Assembly (NCBI RefSeq): GCF_011075055.1
Contig: NC_058149.1
Span: 697,001-761,000, forward strand
Origin: Mangifera indica
Lineage: Eukaryota; Streptophyta; Magnoliopsida; Sapindales; Anacardiaceae
Length of the DNA stretch: 64,000 nt
Direction of reading: 5' to 3'
The translations under genes and the position numbers were made by a program. The notes below the pieces were generated by a model that worked only from the letters and a program-made list of their open reading frames with translations, did not search any database and had not been told where the DNA came from. Position 1 is the first letter of the stretch, and every line of letters starts with the position of its first letter. Shown here piece after piece: positions 1 to 12,400 of the stretch.

Positions 1-120
1 AACATGTTTTGGCCACTTCTTGGGATTGGAGCACACCTGGTTTAGCATCATACTTATACATTCAATTTTACTTTGTTTAATTAACCATTGAGATGTAGAG
101 AGAGAACTTTGGCTTAGAAT

Positions 121-600
121 AAATGATGTTGATGTCTATTTCAGCCCAACAGAGTTTGCTATGGTCATAGGTCTCATTTTCGAGCATGATACAAATGTGT
201 CAAAGTATATTGATTATTCAGAATTGAATACTTCTTGGGTGTTCAATCATTAACTTATTTGGACGTCCAAAGGGTAGTTGAGCCATAGATATAAGGAGAC
301 AATGACAAAGGTACTATGAATTTTGCGGTATTATATTTATTGTATGTTAGACTGTTAGGGTCAAACAATAGAAATGTTATTCAAGATCGCATATTACATT
401 TAGTGGACAACCTTGATGCATTTAGTCACTACCCTTTGAATTTAGTGGTCTAGACTAAGACAATAGACTTGATAAGGCAAGGCATACATGTTAGGTATGA
501 GGAATGTTCAAAGAACTACCTGCCTTACATGAGCTCACCCCTATTTCTTAATTACCCATTGATAGGGTTCCCAATTGCATTCCAAGGAACCATGGCTTAA
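121..600 (+). pseudogene. Decayed DUF1985 / Ulp1-type transposon gene fragment
   Basis: Conceptual translation gives broken stretches such as FSPTEFAMVIGLIFEHD, SELNTSWVFNH, LTYLDVQRVVEP, RILHLVDNLDAFSHYPL and LFLNYPLIGFPIAFQ. In order and character these resemble the plant DUF1985 domain, with its F-P-T-E-F start, a middle stretch resembling ILxLVDDLexFxxYPWGxVVW, and a YPLxGFPLAFQ end. Such proteins are usually encoded by Mutator-like transposons that also carry a Ulp1-like cysteine protease domain. Stops interrupt the reading frame near 252, 286, 450 and 597, and a frame change is needed near 250. A stop replaces the Trp expected after LVV. I could not find a protease catalytic core downstream. 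I read it as a dead transposon gene; the family call is from memory of the domain pattern. Confidence 0.6.
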
Positions 601-1600
601 TCCATCAAGTTAGATTAGTATATACAATTGTTAATACTAACTATAATTTTTGTCAATTATCTAATATTGGATTTATAAGACATTGGGAAACCTAGGTACT
701 TTTGTCTATCTCCAAGTAGACGATAAGGTCTCCCATATGCTTAAGTGAAGGATCATTATACTATCGACATGGGTTCATGTGCTTGCAATATTGGATGTTT
801 TTCCTATAAGTAGAAAAATCATTCATACATTTACAGTTGATTAGTTCATATTACATTTGTTTAATATTAACGAATTTCCATTATTTTCCAAGAGATTATT
901 ACTCATGTACTACGTCTTACGAATACTAAGTAGGAGATAAAGTGGTATATATGGGCATTGGATTTCATGTAAGAAAGGGCATTAGCTACCTTATTAGATG
1001 ATAAGGCCACTAAGTCTGAGAATAATGACTTGGCACGTCCTATTGCTTTTAATTCACCATTTGGGGAGTTGTGTCAATCTTCCACCCTAGGGGTTCTGAG
1101 CCCTCAACACCTTATTGCCTCATCCCTTGTTTGAGATCCCTCGTATGGGTGCCCAGCCTGGGCACCTCTATCTCATGATAATATTTGAGCACCTTTACTA
1201 CACGATAATATCCGAGCACCTCCCTTGCACGATAATCATTTCACAGCGCTTCTTCCAATAGTGTGTCAAATGAGTGCCTATAACATATCTTTGCAACATG
1301 CCTTAATGATGACAGATTTGATGTAACAACTCATCGATCGATAGATATTGATGATGCAAGAGGTTGTGTAACAGGTCCTTCACTAACAAAGTTCCATGTT
1401 GTATGAGGAGATGATGCAAAGCTATTCATAGTTGCACAAGTGAATAGACTTTTAATTTCATCATTTGACCTGATGTTAAAAATTTGTTAAGGCTTTATAT
1501 GATCAGAAACTTGAAGCACCTTAGGCATCCCAAGCAATTTAGGTGTGTAAGCGATTAGGATTTACTTTGTTTACATGTTATTATATTTGTTATCTTGCAA
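600..1600. other. Non-coding remnant next to the DUF1985 fragment
   Basis: No reading frame of useful length is present. The stretch probably continues the dead transposon gene. It contains a short tandem repeat: a 27-bp unit beginning GATAATAT at 1177-1203 and again at 1204-1230, with a third partial start at 1231. The 27-bp period keeps the frame, so it could be a relic of a repeat-containing coding exon. This is inference. Confidence 0.35.
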
Positions 1601-2154
1601 TGACTTATATATAATATGTATAGGAAAATGCGTTAAAAAATGTACCCTAACATAAGGACCCATCACAACTGGAAGAGGTCCTCTACACATAAGACCAACT
1701 GACTTGGACTGACCTAAAAAAGTTAACATTTAGTCATGCTTTACAGAAAGGTAAACAATTGATTTGTCTATTCATCGATCTAATTAAAACACAAAAGACC
1801 ATTATAGCGATTGAGAGTGCATCTATGGATGTATCTAATGTTCCAAGGGAGAGTACACTTATTGTTGTACCAAACATGTCATTGGCATAGGTTTACAGTG
1901 CATTCAATCGATGGTATTACAATGCATTAGATAATGATCACACATATGTATTCCTCGTAGAACCCTATGGTACTTGTTAGGTTTTGTCTATTGTAAAACC
2001 AATGATGTATTATGTTCCCAATAAACTCAACCAGTATGGTGGTAGGCAAAACACGAGCAGTCTATGATAAAACATTGAAAGACTGATCATATTGGTAGTC
2101 ATGATATTTTATCTAAGCTTGCACCTATCTTTCATACCTAATATTGGCCAAATG
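1601..2154 (+). repeat. Tandem repeat unit 1 (about 554 bp)
   Basis: This is the first of two direct, adjacent, diverged copies. Shared landmarks in the same order are TGACTTATATA..., AACATAAGGACC, GTTAACATTTAGTCATG, CATTGGCATAGGTTTA, AATGATCACACATATGTAT, CCTATGGTACTTGTTAGG and ATATTGGCCAAAT. Both copies carry many stops. It lies about 1 kb downstream of the DUF1985 remnant and may be a duplicated part of the same dead element. Confidence 0.85.
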
Positions 2155-2723
2155 TGACTTATATACAATATGTGTAGGAAGATGTGTTGTAAGATGTGCC
2201 CCAACATAAGGACCTATCACAATTGGTAGAGGTTCTCTACACACAAGCCCAACCGACTTAGACTAGCCCAGAAAGGTTAACATTTAGTCATGTTTTATGG
2301 AAAAGAAAATAATTTATTAGTCTATTCACCAATTTGACAAAGACACGAAGGATCATTGCAGCGAAGGAGAGTATATTTGTTGATATATCTAATGCCCTGA
2401 AGGATAGTGTGCCCACTATTATACTAAACACGTCATTGGCATAGGTTTATAGTGTATTCAATTGATGGTATCATAGTGCATCAAATAATGATCACACATA
2501 TGTATTACTTGCAAGACCCTATGGTACTTGTTAGGCTTTGTTTATTGTAAAACTAATGATGTAATGTGCTTCCAATAAACTCAACCCAAATGGTAATGGC
2601 AAAATGCGAGCGGTTTGTGATAAAACATTAAAGGGCTTGTCAATATTGATAATCATGATATTGTACCGTAACTCTCCAAAATAGGCTCGCACCTATCTTT
2701 CATATCCAGTATTGGCCAAATAG
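2155..2723 (+). repeat. Tandem repeat unit 2 (about 569 bp)
   Basis: This is the second direct copy of the preceding unit, starting TGACTTATATACAATATG and ending near TATTGGCCAAATAG. Differences from unit 1 are spread throughout as substitutions and small indels, so the duplication is not recent. The right end has a short insertion before GGCTCGCACCTATC, the counterpart of AGCTTGCACCTATC in unit 1. Confidence 0.85.
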
Positions 2724-3289
2724 ACTGTTGTGTCAACATTTACAAGGGAAATTTTACTCATAGCATAATCGAAATCAGGGAGGTGATATGTTTGATTTTT
2801 TTTAACTGAGTACGCATGTTACATTTTATATGGTAGTTACAAAAATCGTGGAGGGTATTATGTATTACATTTGCCACCGACACAATGATTAAATGATGCC
2901 AATAAGAAATAATGGCCAAGTTTGGGACACATTGATGCGCATATATAGGTACCTTAAGAATGACGTTCACGTCCCTATTCCCTAATATCAAAAGCTAATA
3001 GATAAATATGATTATTATCATATCTTGTAATGGTAATGAAAAACGTCTCAAGGTACTATTATTCAATGTTAATCACCTACGTTTTATTACTTTTTTTTTC
3101 TGGTTAATCAGAAATTCTGTTCATATTTGTTAGACCCACAATCACTACACTAGATAAGACAAGATTTCATAAGTGTGATATAGACTTAAATCTAGACTTT
3201 TACTTTAAAAATTCTAATACTCCATCAATTTTGCTAACTCTTAGGATTACCTAAGTTTTATTTTTGAGTCTCGAAGCTTGAGACAAGTT
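2724..3289. other. AT-rich spacer without recognisable features
   Basis: A minus-strand open frame of 77 codons (2758-2991) lies here but shows no motif I know and is probably chance. Nothing else was seen. Confidence 0.4.
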
Positions 3290-5845
3290 GAATGAAACCA
3301 CGATAAGAAGACTGAAATTACATTTACTTTATCTATTAATTTTTGTATACCTACCTTGAAATACATGAACAAATACTTATAATTTATTTATGTGATTAAA
3401 TGCTTTTGATTAAGTATAAAATAATTCTCAATTATATGATAATACATTATCTATATATTTTTCTGAATATTTAAAACTATGTGCTTTTGACATTGTTTAA
3501 CTTATTGCTCATTGCATGCTCTTTACTTTTTTTTGTTTTCTTATTCTTTTAGTATTACATGCAACAACATTATGTTGTGGTCACCTCCATTTATCTTATT
3601 CAACACAATATACATAATATAAAGCCATAAATCAAGGCATGGGCATAGGTGTTTGTTATTCTATTCAATTTTACTTCTTCTGTTTTTTTTTTTTTTAAAT
3701 AGAAGCAAAGTTGGTAGTTGGTCTCCGTAGGGTTTGTTACTTCATAGTTTACCGGTATTTTCAACGTTGTTATTTGTTTATAGCCAAAAGAATATTGCCC
3801 ACCCAAAAAGGTTTGTTGAAACGTCATCTTTTCATCCTTCAAGTTTCAAAAAGCCAAATTCTCATTCATCATACATTAGGGATAGTGATTCTTTAATTAA
3901 ATTTCAAAAAATTCATTTTACATAAATATTTCTATTTTAATATGTTTGGGAGTAGATTATAATTTTTGAAAATGGTACAAGCATTAATGAAATTTTCACA
4001 GTTTTTTTAGATATTTGAAAAAGTTTGAAGTGTTTCTAAAAATTTTAAACTTTTATGTGCCCCTCAATAATTTGAAAAATAACAGTTACACCTCAAAGAA
4101 TTGAACAATTAAAGATTGGTTAAAGTTTTGCTATTTTATGGGTTTAAGTGTAAATTTTTAATTGGGTAAGGATACATAGGTAATTTGACATGTATATTAA
4201 GTGGTAATAATAGTTTTATAATTTTAATAATATAACAAAATAGTCATTTCTATGAAAATTCAAACGAATTCATTAATAAAAGTGTATGATATATAAAAAT
4301 TTGACTTTTTAAAATTTAAAGTATATGACTTATCGTCTCATTAACCCTTGGGTGGGACATAGTCATTTAGCCTTTGTTTATTGAAACAAACAAATTTGGA
4401 TAAAGGGAATGGATGGAAACGAGAAGAAAATGCAAGAAAGTGGATAAGAAAAAGTTCATTTGAGAAATTCTTTTTTAGAAGCATAGAACATTAGGGTCAA
4501 AAGTCAAGTCTAATTTAAACGGAGAATAACCAACCAAGCAAGTTATAATATATAATTAGTTACTATGACTTCATGTAATCGACTTAAATTAGCATGGATT
4601 TTAATTCAAACTAAATTAAATTTGAGATCAATTTAAACTTCAATCGACGAGTTTGAGTTTATTTAGGGTTTAAAGAATAATATTATTAAAAAATTATCAA
4701 TTAAATTAAAAAATTATTAATTAAATAAAAATATTATTAAATAAAAATTGAACCCATATCAAATCAAATAATAAATTTGAACAAAACCGACTTAGGAAAC
4801 ACCGGTAGTTTAATATGAGACAAATTTGACTAATTGTTTGTGGAAGATACATAAAATTAAAAGAAAAACAGATAAAAAAGACAATATCATTACCTTTTTT
4901 TTTTTAATTCTTTAATTGAAAGAGGAATTTTTCTTTGATCCCATGACTTTTGCAAAATAGTCACCGCCGTGTCGAGTTCTGAGATAATTTAAGTTAAAAT
5001 TAAATTCATAATATCTTATTTAAATTTGAGTTCTAAAAAAAATATTATTAAAAGATTATAAATAAATAAATAATATTATTAATAAAATAAATAATATTAT
5101 TAAATTAATTAATCAATTAATATCAAATCAAATTATAAATTTGTGTTAAATCGATTTTAACGAAAAATACCCCGATCCCATCTTGCTTATGAAACAAGTT
5201 TGACTAACTGTTCGAATAAAATACATTAAAGTGAAAAAAGAGATGGAAAAAGGACAAATTATTATCTTATCTCTTGGGAGAACTTTCTAATCGGCAGGGG
5301 ATATTCACCATTGATTCCATGACTTTTGCATATAGACCACCGCCATTTTAAGAATTACCCATTTCATAGAATTTTCAAAAATAATATAATTAGTGTTTGA
5401 TTAAGAGTCCTAATACCACACGTGTCAATTTGTCATTGGTGGTTATCAGATTATTAAATTTTTTTTTCCTCTCTTTTTTACCTAATTCACAACCGAAAGA
5501 TTGGGAAGAAGGCGCAATTTTTGACCAAGTGGGGTATGAACTAGGATATGTTTTGTTTCCCATGAGGATATCACTGTGAATGAAGTGAACTATCTCCACG
5601 TTCAAGATGTGTTTTCAATTAAAATGCCAAAGACTCTTGAGGAAGGACAATCTCAAAAGTAACCAAGGGTTTTGAAAAGTGACAAACATACTCATAGGTT
5701 TATTCTATGTTAGTTGAGCTTTAACAATCAAAGGATATAATTATCATATCCCCTCAATTATAAAAATTAAAAAGATATTGATTTTGGATTTCGATCCCGA
5801 AGGAAGTTGCTAGATTTTATGAGAGTTTCTTTGCATAACTTAAAA

Positions 5846-6807
5846 GGCCAATAGATTTATTCACACCCAAGGTTTAGTTCATTGTTAAATTTTGAAAAAT
5901 CTAAATATTCATCTATAAATTGTTATTATTAAAAATATATATTAGTATTAACGGTACAATAGTCATTTAATTAATAATATTAAAAAATAAAATTTTATCT
6001 CATTTTTCTATCTTAGTTTTAAAAACTGATAATTTTCCTCAACTTAGTTTTAAAAACTTACCTTTTCCCCCAAGGGTTTTATTTTTCTTCCTTCCTTCTC
6101 CGACTATCGGACTTCGGTCGAGATCGTCTTTAGCCCATCTTCTTTCTTTGCCAATGCTCTCTCTCAATCTTCGAAAACGATGAATCAACAAAAAATGTCC
6201 TACATCCAAAGATGGCCAAAAGATGATTTTTGAGGTTCATCGATTTGTCGATTCATGACGAAAACCTTAAGGCATCGATTTGTCAATTCATAATGAATCA
6301 ACAAAAATTGAAAACAAAAACGTTGATTCATGAGGTTCGTCGATTCATGATAAAAAAACCTAGGGTGTCGATTTGTCAATTCATGACAAATCAATAAAAA
6401 ATGAAAACTCTCGTCGTCTTAGCCATCTTCAAACAAAGGACATTTTCTATCGATTCATCGTCTTTGAAGACTAAGAGAGTATCGACAGAGAAAGAAGATG
6501 GGTTGAAGACAATCTCAACTAGAGTCTGGTCACTAGAGAAGGAAGGAAGAAAAATGAAACCCAAGGGGGAAAGTAAGTTTTCAAAACGAAGTTGGAGGGG
6601 GAAATTATCAATTTTCAAAATTAAAGTGGAAAAAAGAGATAAAATTTTATTTTTATTAATATTATTAATTAAATAACAATTATACCATTGATACTAACAA
6701 ATTTTTTTAATAGTAACAATTAACAGGTGAATATTTAGACTTTCAACATATACTATGTGAGAGTTTGATAACAGACTAAACCTTAGGTGGGAATAAGTCT
6801 TTTGACC
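5846..6807. mobile_element. Non-autonomous Mutator-like inverted-repeat element (962 bp)
   Basis: The left end begins GGCCAATAGATTTATTC and continues ACACCCAAGGTTTAGT. The right end, reversed, begins GGTCAAAAGACTTATTC and continues CCACCTAAGGTTTAGT. The inverted repeats extend inwards for roughly 250 bp, to stretches such as CCTTTTCCCCCAAGGG against its inverse near 6560. The flanks are an exact 9-bp direct repeat, AACTTAAAA, at 5837-5845 and 6808-6816. A 9-bp target duplication is typical of Mutator-like transposons. No transposase is encoded; open frames at 6200-6394, 6391-6618 and 6401-6676 are by-products of the palindromic structure. Confidence 0.85.
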
Positions 6808-8131
6808 AACTTAAAATGATGTTTGTCCAATTCTAAGTATGAGATTCGAATTGCTATGTCTCTTTGCATTTATCTCTTTTCTCTTTCTCCCTCCTCATTT
6901 TACTTTAATAATCATTATATTTATAGAACGAACAAAAAAATATTACAATTTTATTAGTTATATTTTAAGTTCAAATAATTATTTCTTAATCCATTGTATT
7001 GGAAATAAGATAATGGTAGATAGTTGATAAGGTAAATAATTAATGTTTTCTATCACAGGCATTAGACTATCAATTGAACGATTGCATCTTTTGGACAAGG
7101 GAAGTCCATTCACAAGTCAAAATACGAGCTATCACTTTTGAAGCTAGTTGTAGTCACTTTTGATGAGTACGATCAACTGTAGAACTAAATGTTTGAAAAA
7201 TAATTATTATTTTGTCTTAAATATGTTTGGTAATGTTCCTAACTCTTGAGGGGTAAATAGTTATATTGTTAGATGTAATGAAACTCCAATTTGATTCGAT
7301 CATATTTTAACATGCTTTTGATGAAAATTTGCCGCTTAAGGCCCGCCATAGTGTGCCTTGTGCGTACAAGGCTACAAGCCCAATGTGCTAGACCCCCTGA
7401 ATTTGCCACATCTTTCAATTAGAGGAAAAAGGATAATTTTCGAGACCAATTAGATTTTATCTTGAAAATAAAGTGATTGAGATTTTTTTATTTTTGGTTA
7501 ACAAGGGACTCTTACATGAGTTGTATGATTTGAATACATCAAGCAGGTATAGTTGAAAGTCCAACATTCAATATTATAACTATTAAATCAGGTAAATTAA
7601 GATTCTAAACTTGATATATCATCAACAGATTTCAAATTTATGTTTTCCTTATTGTTGGGGTGATTATTTTTTCCATTTAAACTATCCCTTGGGGGCTTAT
7701 CAAGAATTTTCACTTCAAACAACAAATGATTAACAAAAATCAAATGCTAAGAAAATCCTGAAAACGATTGAAATTGACAAGAATCACTCTTATTATGTTT
7801 TTGGATGAACTTCTATTCACAAGTCGGATTAACATGTACATAGATGATGTGTTTAGTTGTTGCATCCCACTTACATAGCTAGTTGCGTATTTAGTGCAAC
7901 TCTCTGATTTTATTAAGAGAAGTTTGACCGCAAAACACATATGTTTCATATCTTATTAATGAAATTATATTAATTTAAAGTAATATTAAAAAAGGAAAAA
8001 GAAAAAAGTAACTTGTTTATTTGTTTTTTCCCATTTCATTCATTGAACTCAATAAATAACCATGCATACAATAGTATATATTCATACAATATTCCAAAGA
8101 TAATAAAATTACTTAGTAAAATATATACCAC

Positions 8132-9007
8132 CTTAGAGGATATTTGGTTTGAGGTGATATTTGATTATCTAGATAATTTATTTTTATTACTAGTATTATT
8201 TTATCTGGTTTGACATATGATAAAATTTTAGAAATCGGATGATGTGACAAATAATATAGAGTAATTTGTTTATCACTTTCACCTTACCATAAGGTACATT
8301 ACATATTTTATTTTACTGATTAACGACTTGTCAGTTTAGTGACTTTGGCATTGGATGTTCCCAAAATTGGTACTATTAGGTAAGGTGAATTCAATAATAA
8401 ACGTCTATTGGTATTCCAACCTTCTTTCTCATTTCAAGACCCATCCAAAAGAGAATCTAATACTTCTTCTTCTTGGTCGTGAATAGCCGAATAGGGTGAA
8501 CCGCCTTATGGATATCTTTCCTTCTAAGCAAACCAATTCAAATTAGGTTTGATCAACTGGAATGTCTATTATCCATATAAGGGACCTACCAGTCTTAATT
8601 TTGTTACAACTTTTTACATATTATTTTTTAAAATAAAAATACTCTTGTTCTTAATAAAAATAACAAGTGACATCAAACACATTTTTTTTTTAAAAATATA
8701 TTGGCAATAAAACGACAACTTGAAATCATAATTTAGTTAATTAATTTAATAATTTGATAATATGAAAAAAAAATCATAATATATTATTAATAAGAAAATT
8801 ATTTTAAAAGATACACAAAACAATTTTTTTTGGGCATATAAATAAAATAATGTCTCATTATTCTACTAGTTAAATACAATAATCATTTACATATGTCAAT
8901 TTTATCAAATTTAATAATAATTTGTATCTAATAATATTCTAGATAATCTATATTTATAATAATTTTATTTTTTATAAATAAAAGGTATCAAAACCAAACA
9001 CACCCTG
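8132..9007. mobile_element. Probable MITE-like AT-rich element
   Basis: The left part reads GATATTTGGTTTGAGG and the right part ends ACCAAACACACCCTGAAA. Reversed, the right end gives CAGGGTGTGTTTGGT, so the ends are imperfect inverted repeats of the common plant GGGTGTTTGGTT type. The body is AT-rich and non-coding. A related copy occupies the equivalent place in copy B (about 12395-12910). Boundaries are approximate and no target duplication was established. Confidence 0.45.
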
Positions 9008-9171
9008 AAATATATGAGCCTAATACAATAATAATTTATAAATACCAGTGTTATAATCATTTTATTATTAGTGTAGGATTTCCGATAATTATTAGTTATA
9101 ATATTTGGTATCACTATTAGAGTTAATAGTTAAAAAGAGATTTAAAGTTAAAATTAAAAAAGTTTGAAAAG

Positions 9172-9277
9172 ATGCGAGTTAAACTATCTTCTTCATGTTT
9201 AATCAATTGTTACCTTTTTTTAATATGCGAGTTAAACTATCTTCTTCATGTTTAATCAATTGTTACCTTTTTTTAAT
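9172..9277 (+). repeat. Perfect 53-bp tandem duplication
   Basis: The 53-bp unit starting ATGCGAGTTAAACTATCTTC occurs twice in direct succession (9172-9224 and 9225-9277) with no difference that I can see. Perfect identity in otherwise decayed DNA points to a recent event, or to a sequence-assembly effect. Confidence 0.9.
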
Positions 9278-9496
9278 ATTTAGTTTAGTATAAATTAACT
9301 ACATCAAATAACATAAAACTTCGGATATGGTATTTTGTAAAATTTTAGTGTAATATATTATCAATAAAACCTCCAAAATTTTATGTAACCCTCTAAATTT
9401 TATTATTTTTTGATTGACCTTATATTATACTGTTATTCAAACCTTAGACCCCCTAAATTCTATTGTTGATTCCATTAATACAAGTTGAGAGTTTGG

Positions 9497-12400
9497 GGCA
9501 ATTTGAAACCACAATAAGAAAGACTAAAATTACATGTACTTGATCTATCAATTTCTACATATCCCCACCTTAAAATACCCAAACAAATATCTATAATTTA
9601 TTGCAAATTGCATGCTTTTATTATTATTATTTTTTCTTATTCCTTCTAGTCTTACATGCAACAACATTATGTTGTTGTCACCTCCATTTGCCTTGTTCAA
9701 CATAATATATATATAAAAAATATAGAGCCATAAATCAAGGCATGTGCATAGGTGTTTGTTATTTTACTTCAATATTTTATGGAAGCCAAGTTGGTAGTTG
9801 GTCCTGGTAGGGTTTGTTAATGGTTTATTGAAACCATCAAATTTGGATAAATGGTGTGGATGAAAACCAGAAGAAAATGCAAGAAAGTGGATGAGGACAA
9901 GTTATTTTGAGAAAGTGTCTTATAGAAGCATACAACATCAGGGTCAAAAGTCAAGTCTGTTTTAAACTGTAAATAACAACTAAGAAAGTTATAATATATA
10001 ATTAGTTACTATGACTTGATGTAATCAACTTAAATTAGGATGGATTTGATCAGAGATGAGTCAAGCTTAAGGTTGATTAAAGCTCCGATCAAATTCTTAA
10101 CACTCAGTTTGTAGTGTATAGTATCATTTTTGATAAAGATAAACAATATCGATAACAAGATAATCAATATTATTAAATAAAAAAATAAGTCAATCTCAAG
10201 TCAAGCTAGAGATAGTTTCAAATCGAGTCATACTCAAACTTAAACCAACTTGAGTTTGACTCAACTTAAAAAAGTTGAGCTCACCTTAAACCAGCTTAAA
10301 CTCAATTAGGTTTGAAAGAAACTGAACTTAAGTTCGATTTGAGATTGGCTATAATATCGAATTGAATTTGAATTAAGCTAGATTCGATATTGTAGCCGAG
10401 TCAACATTAACCCAAACAATGTTGTTTTGGATGCGTATTAACCGAAACAATATTATTTTGATATATATTAATCAAAATAATATCCTTATAGTTGATTCTA
10501 ATTGAACTTTTCTATGTTAACTAGTTTAGTAAGCTAAACAACCTTCAAATTGGAGCTCAACAATATAAAATCTTTAAGCTCAATCTTGAGCTTGTCTAAA
10601 TCAAACTTGTTTCAAATTTTCTCAAGCCAAATTGATAATCAAGTTAGAGTCAGTTCATTTCAAATTTATCCTTAATTAAAACTATCAAGTTAAAGCGACC
10701 GATAGAACTAAATAGGATTATCTCTACCTAAGTATGAGACAAATTTGATTAAGTGTCTGAATAAAATACATTAAAGTGAGAAAAGGATGAAAAAAGACAA
10801 AGTATCATCTTATCTCTCGAAAGAACTTCTCTGACGGAAAGAGGATATTCACTTTGATTCCATATTTCCATGACTTTTGCACATAGACCACCGCCATTTT
10901 AAGTATGACCCATTTCATGGATATTCAAACATTTAATATAATCAATCTTTGATTAAGGGTTATAATCCGAAACATGTCGATTTCTCATTGGTGGTTATCA
11001 AATTATTAATTTTTTTTTCTTTTTTATCTAATTCACAGGCGGAAGCTTAGGAGGAAGGTGCAATTGTCAACCTAGTGGGGTACGAATTAGGACATGTTTC
11101 CCATGAGGATGTCACTAAGAATGAATTGAACAATCTACTCGGTAAAGATGTGTTATCAATTCAGACGCCAAAGACTATTTGAGGAAGGACAATTTCAAAA
11201 GTGATTAAGGGTTTCAAAAGTGACAAACATACCCATAGATTTATTCGATGTTAGTTGAATTATAACAATTTAATAAAAAAATAGTTATTTCAACTCAACT
11301 ATAATATTAAAAATAAGTTAAAAAATGTTTATTTGATAAGTTAAAATAAGTTATAATATATAAATATTTCTATCAAATTATAACTTTCTAATATGTTTTA
11401 TTAGAAATGGAATAACAATCGAAAGTTTATAAGACAAAAAATTAATTTTACCTATTGTAGTCAAATGACATATAATGAATACCAACTAAAAGATTGTGTC
11501 TTCTTAATACGGAAAATCTATTCATAGGTTGAAGTGTGAATTGTTATTTTTATATTCAATCGCTTCTTTATAAGATATTTCATGCATATGAGTCCACTCA
11601 TTAACCGAACATTTGAGAAATAATGATATGTTCGACACTTTTCCTTGCTCTTGAGTGGGAAATACTAAATAGTTATAATGATAGATGTAATCTCCCATAT
11701 AATTCAATTATATATGAATGTGGTTTTTTTTTTTTTTTTGGGTAAGTGCATGTGAATGTGCTTCTGTTGCCAACAGTGATACTTAGGGCCTGCCATAGTG
11801 TACCTTGTGCGTATAAGCCCAATGTGCTAGACTCCATGAATTTGTCACACATTTTAATTACAGGAAAAAAATTAATTTACGAGACCAATTAAACTTTATC
11901 TCTAAAATAAATTGATTGAGAATTTCTTTTTGTTAACGGGAGATTTTATTTTTGCTTAATCATCCAAACACATCAAACAGGTATTTAAATAGGTAAAATT
12001 TCAACTCTAATAATCATTGTATTAGGTAAGTTAAAAGTTTGATTTTGATATTATTAGCAGGTTTGAACTCATACCTTCTCTGCTACTTGGGTGTCTTATA
12101 TTCGCCATTCAATCTATCTTTTGAGAGCTAATTGAGAATTTTCAGTTTAAATAATAAACAATAAACAAGAATAATATGTTAAAAAGATCATGAGAACGAT
12201 TAAAGTTGGCAAGAGTCACTTTTTTTGTGTTTTTAGATGAAAAGGCTTATATCTGCACTTCAACTTGTTTATTTGTTTTTCTAATTTCATTCATTTAATA
12301 TTTTTAATTCAATAAATAATTGTTCATACAATATTGTACAATCATACAATATTCTGAAGATAATAAAATTACCCAGTAAAATATATATCACCTTTAACAA

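Larger units (their letters stand above)
3290..9010 (+). repeat. Old segmental duplication, copy A
   Basis: A series of blocks in this interval recurs in the same order and orientation at about 9497-12910. Matched landmarks (A then B) are: ACATGCAACAACATTATGTTG (3556/9655), CATAAATCAAGGCATG (3626/9731), AGAAAATGCAAGAAAGTGGAT (4423/9872), GGTCAAAAGTCAAGTCT (4494/9942), TAGACCACCGCCATTTTAAG (5333/10885), TCATTGGTGGTTATCA (5433/10985), CCCATGAGGAT (5559/11100), CAAGCCCAATGTGCTAGAC (7375/11815) and ACAATATTC...AAGATAATAAAATTAC (8086/12348). The offset shrinks from about 6.1 kb to about 4 kb, so copy A has gained sequence or copy B has lost it. Part of the gain is the element at 5846-6807. No gene was recognised inside either copy. 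Confidence 0.85.

Noticed and set aside
6391..6676. Frames of 75 and 91 codons on opposite strands
   Set aside because: They lie in the palindromic arms of the Mutator-like element and mirror one another. No known motif is present.
8013..8213. 66-codon frame in the duplicated segment
   Set aside because: It is not preserved in copy B and is composed of AT-rich codons; probably chance.
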